Source: Toxotes chatareus
Taxonomy: Eukaryota > Chordata > Actinopteri > Toxotidae
Reading direction: 5' to 3'
Length of the DNA: 64,000 nucleotides
Assembly: GCA_016801885.1 (NCBI GenBank)
Contig: JAFBJY010000301.1
Coordinates: 62,001-126,000 of the forward strand
Below the pieces are notes generated by a model. It was not told where the DNA came from. It ran no database searches and saw nothing but the letters and a program-made list of their open reading frames with translations. The number at the start of each line of letters is the position of its first letter. Positions within the stretch are counted from its first letter, which is position 1. Shown here piece by piece: positions 58,386-64,000 of the stretch. The position numbers were made by a program, and so were the translations under genes.

Positions 58386-59073
58386 GTCTCTTCATTATCC
58401 AAATATGCAGTGTTCTGGTTGGACTGAGTCTCAGTCAGACAGAGAATTTCGCTGCTATGAAATATTGTTAGACATGAAACCTCCTCATGACTCCCAGTAT
58501 GATACCCCACAAACACTCTGCTGCTGTTTGATGTTTGTTATTATTGATTATTGATCAGTTAGATGGCAGACTCAATGGAATAAATTCTCCATTTAACAGT
58601 GATGTCTTCAACACAAACATTGGGCTTCACATTAATGTGGATAGAAATATCCTTACTATTTCCACCAGTTTCATATTTGTAGCATGTGAATGAGAGGCAG
58701 ATGTATTATTGCAGATAGACCATAATGGGGCTGGGCTGTCTATATTACTTGTACAATGTAGAATAAGTATAAAACGACAATTCCTGTTGCCAGTAAAACA
58801 TGAACAGGAACTGAGTGAAAACATGAGGGAAACTCAGAAATGAAGGAAACACAGAGACTTAAATGCACACAAAGGACCTGTGTAACAGGTGAAACAAATC
58901 AAATGGGACAGACAATCACAGAAAGAGGAAAAAAGATATAAGGGCAGAACAAAGAATCAAAAAGAGTCACTCTAGGGAATGCAGTGGACTGGTTATGGTC
59001 TCTGGATTCGTTCCTCCCACTGCAAGTAGAACTCATCAGTTCTTCTTTGGGGCCCTCAACAAACCACAGTGAA
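56804..59073. repeat. Second copy of duplicated block 3
   Basis: See 43120-45389. Includes the GT repeat at 58323-58385. Confidence 0.8.
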
Positions 59074-59966
59074 AGCCCAAAGTCAAGGGGCTGCAATAAA
59101 CAGCTAATTTCACCTGAGGATCACCCACAATTACTGGTCTGATTACCTGACCCTAAAACAGACACACATCTGAAAGTCAACATCTATCTCTGACTTTGAT
59201 GGTGATTTACAATCATTATTCAATCCACATCCAATCCATAGTTTTCATCACTTGTTTCCTTATTAACAGTGTGATGAAGTTTTACATTGAAGTCCACATG
59301 GAGTGCATCTGTGATGCTGGTCAGTGGTTATTATCAAAATCAAATATAGATGAACAAGCTGTGGTCAGCTTGACTTGACATCAAAGGTTTGTTTGCCAAC
59401 GCGGCTCTATGGAATAAACGGCAGAACCATCCTCCTGGATCATCAGGACATCAAGGACATCATGGATGGCGAGGGACCTTCAGGACCATCTGAATCCACT
59501 TCCAGAAGCCTGGTTACTGTGGAGGTGAGATAGAGAGGCATCAGGAAGTACATCTCTGGGGGAATGGCTCACCAGGACTTTTTTCTGTTAGGGCTCTGTG
59601 AGCTGCTATTCTGAGCAGCTGTCAGGATGTTACCACTGGATAAATCATAGATCAGCAAAATGTCATCAACCATTTCATCTCAGCGTAACAAAACATTTAG
59701 GACAAAGATGGTAGATGGATTGGTGGTGAACAAAATGTCACCAGGAGCGATGCACTGCACATGCAGGCCTTTACCCAGACATATCAAGGAAAGCATTTCT
59801 TAAGTATTCTACCTCAGCTGCTGTTAACCCTAACTCTCATACCTCAGGGCGTTTGGCTCCCAACCACAGGCAATGCAGCTACGAATGAAGCTAATCAGCT
59901 CTGAAAGTCCACACTTCAGATGTTACCAGCATCTCCTGCTCATTTTCAGCGGCTTCAGCTGGACAC
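59074..59966. other. Segment present in C flank, mostly absent from B flank
   Basis: About 893 bases stand here where B has 110 (45390-45499). The part 59450-59565 is a noisy version of the NID-like fragment (IKDIMDGE, then DLQDHL in another frame). The remainder, including 59196-59378 (KFYIEVHMECICDAGQW), was not recognised. Confidence 0.5.
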
Positions 59967-60624
59967 TGACAGGACACATGTGACCGTGGGTGACCGAGGA
60001 AAACTCCACTGCTACGGAATATGATACTGTGGAATCAGTACAAGTCACAGTTGCTCAGCAGAGATACTGGCGTCCACTCAGTAATGATGCTTGTCCGCGA
60101 TTTTTGGGCTCAAACCACAACAAAATGAAAAAAAGATTAAAAAAACAGATTCAACAAAAGAGTCACAGACATCCACAGCTTTCCTTTTTCTAAGAAATGG
60201 AACATTTACTGATAAGAGCTGTTCAGAGGGCTTGAATAGTGAATAACTCCTTACTGGTCTTAATGGATCTAGGCCAGGAAAATACATTTTGGGTTGGTCT
60301 GCGCCTGCAAGTAACTCAGGTCAAATCCACAACAGACAGCTTGCTTTTCACATGCAGGAAGTGTGCTGCAAGTAGCTCCTACTGGACTCTGTGACATGTA
60401 GCATACAAATGCTGAGCAGGACCAGGGAGCTTTGTATCAGGATGGTGAGAGGAAAGGTCTAAGAAGGCTGTCCTCAACCACAGGATGTGAGGACTCAGTG
60501 AAAGGTTTGGGTACATCTAGACAAGCGCTCCTTAAATGAAGGAATATCTTTCAGAACAATACTGCTCATCCTCCACTCTGACAAGAAGCACTGAGAGCCA
60601 GTGGAACAACACTTCTAAGATCCT
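59967..60624. repeat. Second copy of duplicated block 4
   Basis: See 45500-46157. Confidence 0.8.
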
Positions 60625-60875
60625 GGACATTTAAAATGGAATTAACCAGCTTTTACACTTTTTTTTTTAAAAATTCCTGTCATTTTACATTTCATATTTT
60701 AACTTTTTGCTCTTATTTACTGCATCTGTTATTAACTGTCTGTTTCACGGTACTGTAAAGATGATGCTGAAACTTAATTTCGAACAACCTTCGAGGGATT
60801 AATAAAATACTATCTATCTATCCTCTGAGCAAAACACTTGTCTCATCTTGGATACAAAGTTCATCTATGTCAATG
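60625..60875. repeat. Shortened version of 46158-47477
   Basis: It holds only a LINE-type tail (CTTTTTGCTCTTATTTACTG, GGGATTAATAAAATAC and TATC units) and a few bases on each side. About 1.1 kb present in the B flank is missing here but appears after block 5 instead (62376-63696). Confidence 0.6.
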
Positions 60876-62375
60876 TTTCAATTTACAAAGGCAACAATAT
60901 TCTTTAATGACTTTTGTTATACTGAAAACTAAGTTAAATCATAAACTGTGGAGCAGATTGTGGGACAGACAACAACTGTTATTATGTAGAAGATGATGCA
61001 GCAAGAGTGCAGCAGGTTTACAGTAAGTACTAAGTCTTGTGAAATAAACTAAATCAATGTATATTTGTCATACTCGACATTTAAGGTGTATTGATTGGTT
61101 CACAAAAATCAATGCATGCATTGAAGTAACGTACAGAAAACGGCCACCTTAATAGTTGCTGGTAATTGTCAGTAGCCTTTGAGGCAGCACAGTGAGTTCA
61201 ATGATTTTTTTTTTCTACCTAGTGATTGTTAACTGGTAGCGATGAAAGGCAGCATCTTGTCCTTCATTCATCATTCACTCTTCTGACTCTTTCTTGTTGT
61301 GATGCATTTGCACAGAAACATTACAAAAGCCAGTCTATTAAACATTCAGCTGTACTGCATCCACCAGCTGCTGGAGATCAAACCTCACTGAGCTCCGTTT
61401 CACTGCCTATCAGATGAACTTGACCTCTGCCTGCACTGGGGCATTTTATAGTGGATGTTTCTAGTCAGTCCTCATTGCTCGGCACAAGTAAGTGTAAGAA
61501 GTTTGTCTTTAGGTTGTTGTTTAGTGATGCAGTGCAGGTTTGGGACTCTAATATTTAATATGGATCATATGTGACTTATTATGAAAACAAAACTGTTCAA
61601 AGATCAGTGTCTTCTTAACAGGCCTGAGTCTGACAGCTGAACAATGAGTACAAAATCCTTCTTTGAAGTCCTCCATCAAGTATCATCATACATCCACAGA
61701 CTGCAGCCACACAGAGTACATTGATGGAACTTTCTCAAAATAACACACAGCACTCTCCACTGTGCTGTGGCGTCCAAACTAGATATTTACAGTAAAGTCA
61801 CAGATACTATTACCTCTGAGCTTAGCCAATGGAGCTCAGGATTTCTCCTGTTGTTGGTCTGTGTCTGTGACTCCACCAACAGTGTGGACTGACTTTTGGA
61901 CCCTCTGGCTCCTCAAGCTACCTGCAGAACTGTTAAGAGTATGAATGCAGAATCAGAATAGATGCTTCAGGACTGCTTTAACACAGACTGGGAGGTGTTC
62001 AGGCTGCCTTTAGAGAGGACTCTGTGGACTTAGAGAATGTAGGTGCTGAATTGCATCATGTACAGTTAATATCATTCCCACAAAACAGATTAAAACCTAC
62101 CCCAATAACAAACCCTGGATAAACTGTGAAGGTGGCCCGTACTCGTGCTCCTCTGCTGCTTATGTCTCAGAGCACTGCTGAGGAATACAAAAAGACAGGC
62201 CAGGGCAGTACAGACTGGCTGGAGAGTTACTACAACACCTCAAATTAGATGCATGTGCTTGAGACTCAGGATGTGAGAGAACTTGACTGGGGCCTATGAG
62301 AGACAAGGGCGTGCTTCCAAAACCTGGAGCAAGCTTTTTCAGAAACAAAATATACCAGCTTCCCTTATACTAGAA
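60876..62375. repeat. Second copy of duplicated block 5 (1,500 bp)
   Basis: See 47478-48977. Confidence 0.85.
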
Positions 62376-63696
62376 TCTCTGTAGATGCAGGCGATGGTGA
62401 ATTGGGAGTCACAGTATTCTGCCAGTCCACTGTCTCCAGAAAGTCTTCTTGGCACACTTTCATCCAAAGCATCTAATCCAGGGCTGTCAAACCCAAATAC
62501 ACAGTGGGCCAAAATTTAAAAATGCTCCAAGTCGAGGGCGGACTGGTCCAGTGTTTACTGAAAACAAATTGAAATGACCTTACTGAATATATTGAACCTG
62601 GAACTAACACTGCACAGAAGTTATTTCCTATAAAACATAAATCATTAAATAAATGAATCAATCAGTTGCATTAATTTCTTATGGCTATGAAATGTTTCCA
62701 GAGTAATTTAAGTTGAAAACATTTTTTTTCTACAGGCAAACAACAGCCAGAAATTAATTTACTTCAAAGAAAAATCAGATGTCCTGTAGAAAAAAAAAAA
62801 AAGCATTAAAGCTCAGTCCGCTGCAGTAATATTTTTCAGAGGAGGCCTGAAGGTTTCCAACTAAACAAACAAGACAAATGAACAATAAAAAAATAAATAA
62901 CCACACCTCAAACTTTAAACAATACAAACGGACAGTAAAATAACTGCACTTTAAACAATACAATTGAACAATAACTGCACTTTTCTACCTGAACATTATA
63001 CAGTCAATCTTGGACATTTGTGTTGATTATGCAGCTTTACACTTCACTTTATTTTTAAATTCCTGCTGTTTTACATTTCATATTTTAACTTTTGCTCTTA
63101 TTTACTGTATCTGTCATTGACTCTTTAATGGTACTGTAAAGATGCTGCTGGAAACTGAATTTCCGGAGGAACCTTCCTGAGGGATTAATAAAATACTGTC
63201 TATCTATCCTCTGAGTCAGACACTTGGTGTCTCATCTTGGATACAAGTTCATCTATGTCTGATGTCTGGCTCTGAGCTGAGGAAACCCTCAGGATTGAGT
63301 GAAGGTGTTTGTCAGTAAGACGACTTCTGTGTGATGTTTTGTTTATCTTCATCAAAGAGAACAGTTGTTCACACAGGTATGTACTGCTGTGAGCCTTTCT
63401 GCTTTGCCACCAGAGACGACTACATCAAAGTGTAGACATGATGATAGTAAAGACCCAGTTGGATGAATGGAAAACACATTCAGTACTGGACACGTGTACC
63501 AGCAGCTCCCTCAAGTGGAAGATTTTGAGAAACATTTTGACCCATTTTCAGAAATAGTCAAATTTGTTTTTGACCTGCAAAAGTCAAGTATGAGTGTAGG
63601 AACGAATCAATGAAATAAATCACGCTTTGTATAAGAGAACTATTGATTTGATTTGATCTTTGATTATTAGAAAACAATTTAAGGCAATGAATTCTT
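62376..63696. repeat. Indel-rich copy of 46158-47477
   Basis: Same order of landmarks (GATGCAGGCGATGG, the hAT-like terminus, A runs, the LINE tail near 63080-63210, the final TTTACAAAGG), with many small indels. Non-coding. Confidence 0.65.
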
Positions 63697-64000
63697 TTAA
63701 TTTACAAAGGCAACAATATTCTTTAATGACTTTCATTATCTTTTCAGAAAACTAAGTTAAATCATAAACTGTGGAGCAGATTGTGGGACAGACAACAGCT
63801 GTTATTATGTAGAAGATGATGCAGCAGAGTGCAGCAGGTTTCTACAATCATTACTAAAGTCTTGTGAGAGAGCCAATAAATCCAATGCTTATATTTGTCA
63901 TATCGACATTTAAGGTGTATTGATTGGTTCACAACGTCAATGCATGCATTGAGTAACATGCAAGAAAACATTCCACCTTAATAGTTGCTGGTAATTGTCA
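63697..64000. repeat. Third, noisy copy of the start of block 5
   Basis: Follows the same order as 47478-47780 but with indels, and its second half is closer to 33265-33430. It continues past the window end. Confidence 0.6.

Overview
The window looks like nuclear DNA of a teleost fish, probably percomorph-like (low confidence on the clade). The evidence is spliced exons with GT/AG borders, a FISNA/NACHT/LRR/B30.2 gene of the fish-specific NLR-C (NLRC3-like) type, fish-type L2 and CR1/Rex1-like LINEs, a tRNA-derived SINE with a LINE tail, Gypsy pol fragments and hAT-like MITEs. There is no prokaryotic gene organisation. The window is an immune-gene cluster heavily broken up by transposable elements.

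Layout. 1-1650: upstream region of an NLR gene with an ISRE-like site (104-117), interrupted by a 753-bp solo LTR (653-1405). 1865-3910: broken CR1/Rex1-like LINE. 4312-20074 (+): NLR copy A, the only near-complete gene, with N-terminal exons, a pre-NACHT exon, a 1.8-kb NACHT exon, three 174-bp LRR exons and PRY-SPRY exons. Its NACHT-LRR intron holds an almost full-length antisense L2 LINE (8871-14041) inserted into an older L2. 20690-22280 (-): Gypsy integrase fragment. 22294-25112 (+): second L2, itself split by a 5'-truncated LINE with a 6-bp target duplication. 25112-26560 (-): the 5' end only of another NLR (copy D), carrying a SINE. 26560-36500: mostly non-coding, with an L2 3' end, microsatellites and inverted or dispersed copies of an unrecognised exon-like block. 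36505-37603: nested MITEs. 38540-43016 (-): NLR copy B. 43120-49000: upstream and dispersed repeat modules, including a fragment like the NID domain of NMI/IFI35. 50999-52125: second nested MITE pair. 52126-56700 (-): NLR copy C. 56804-64000: repeat of the modules upstream of B.

Copies B and C and their flanks form a tandem duplication of about 13.4-14.5 kb. Four blocks appear base-identical and alternate with blocks full of small indels. Two of the identical blocks are each exactly 1,500 bp. This pattern looks more like hybrid assembly (accurate contigs placed twice, with noisy long-read filler) than biology, so the frameshifts in B and C should not be taken as proof of pseudogenes.

Biologically, the intact theme is an NLR sensor (copy A: NACHT ATPase switch, LRRs, C-terminal B30.2 ligand-binding domain), probably interferon-inducible through the upstream ISRE. 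No clearly new system was found. The most notable items are the mosaic duplication, the solo LTR with its empty site in the inverted copy, the Gypsy fragment with integrase ahead of reverse transcriptase, and the nested hAT MITEs.
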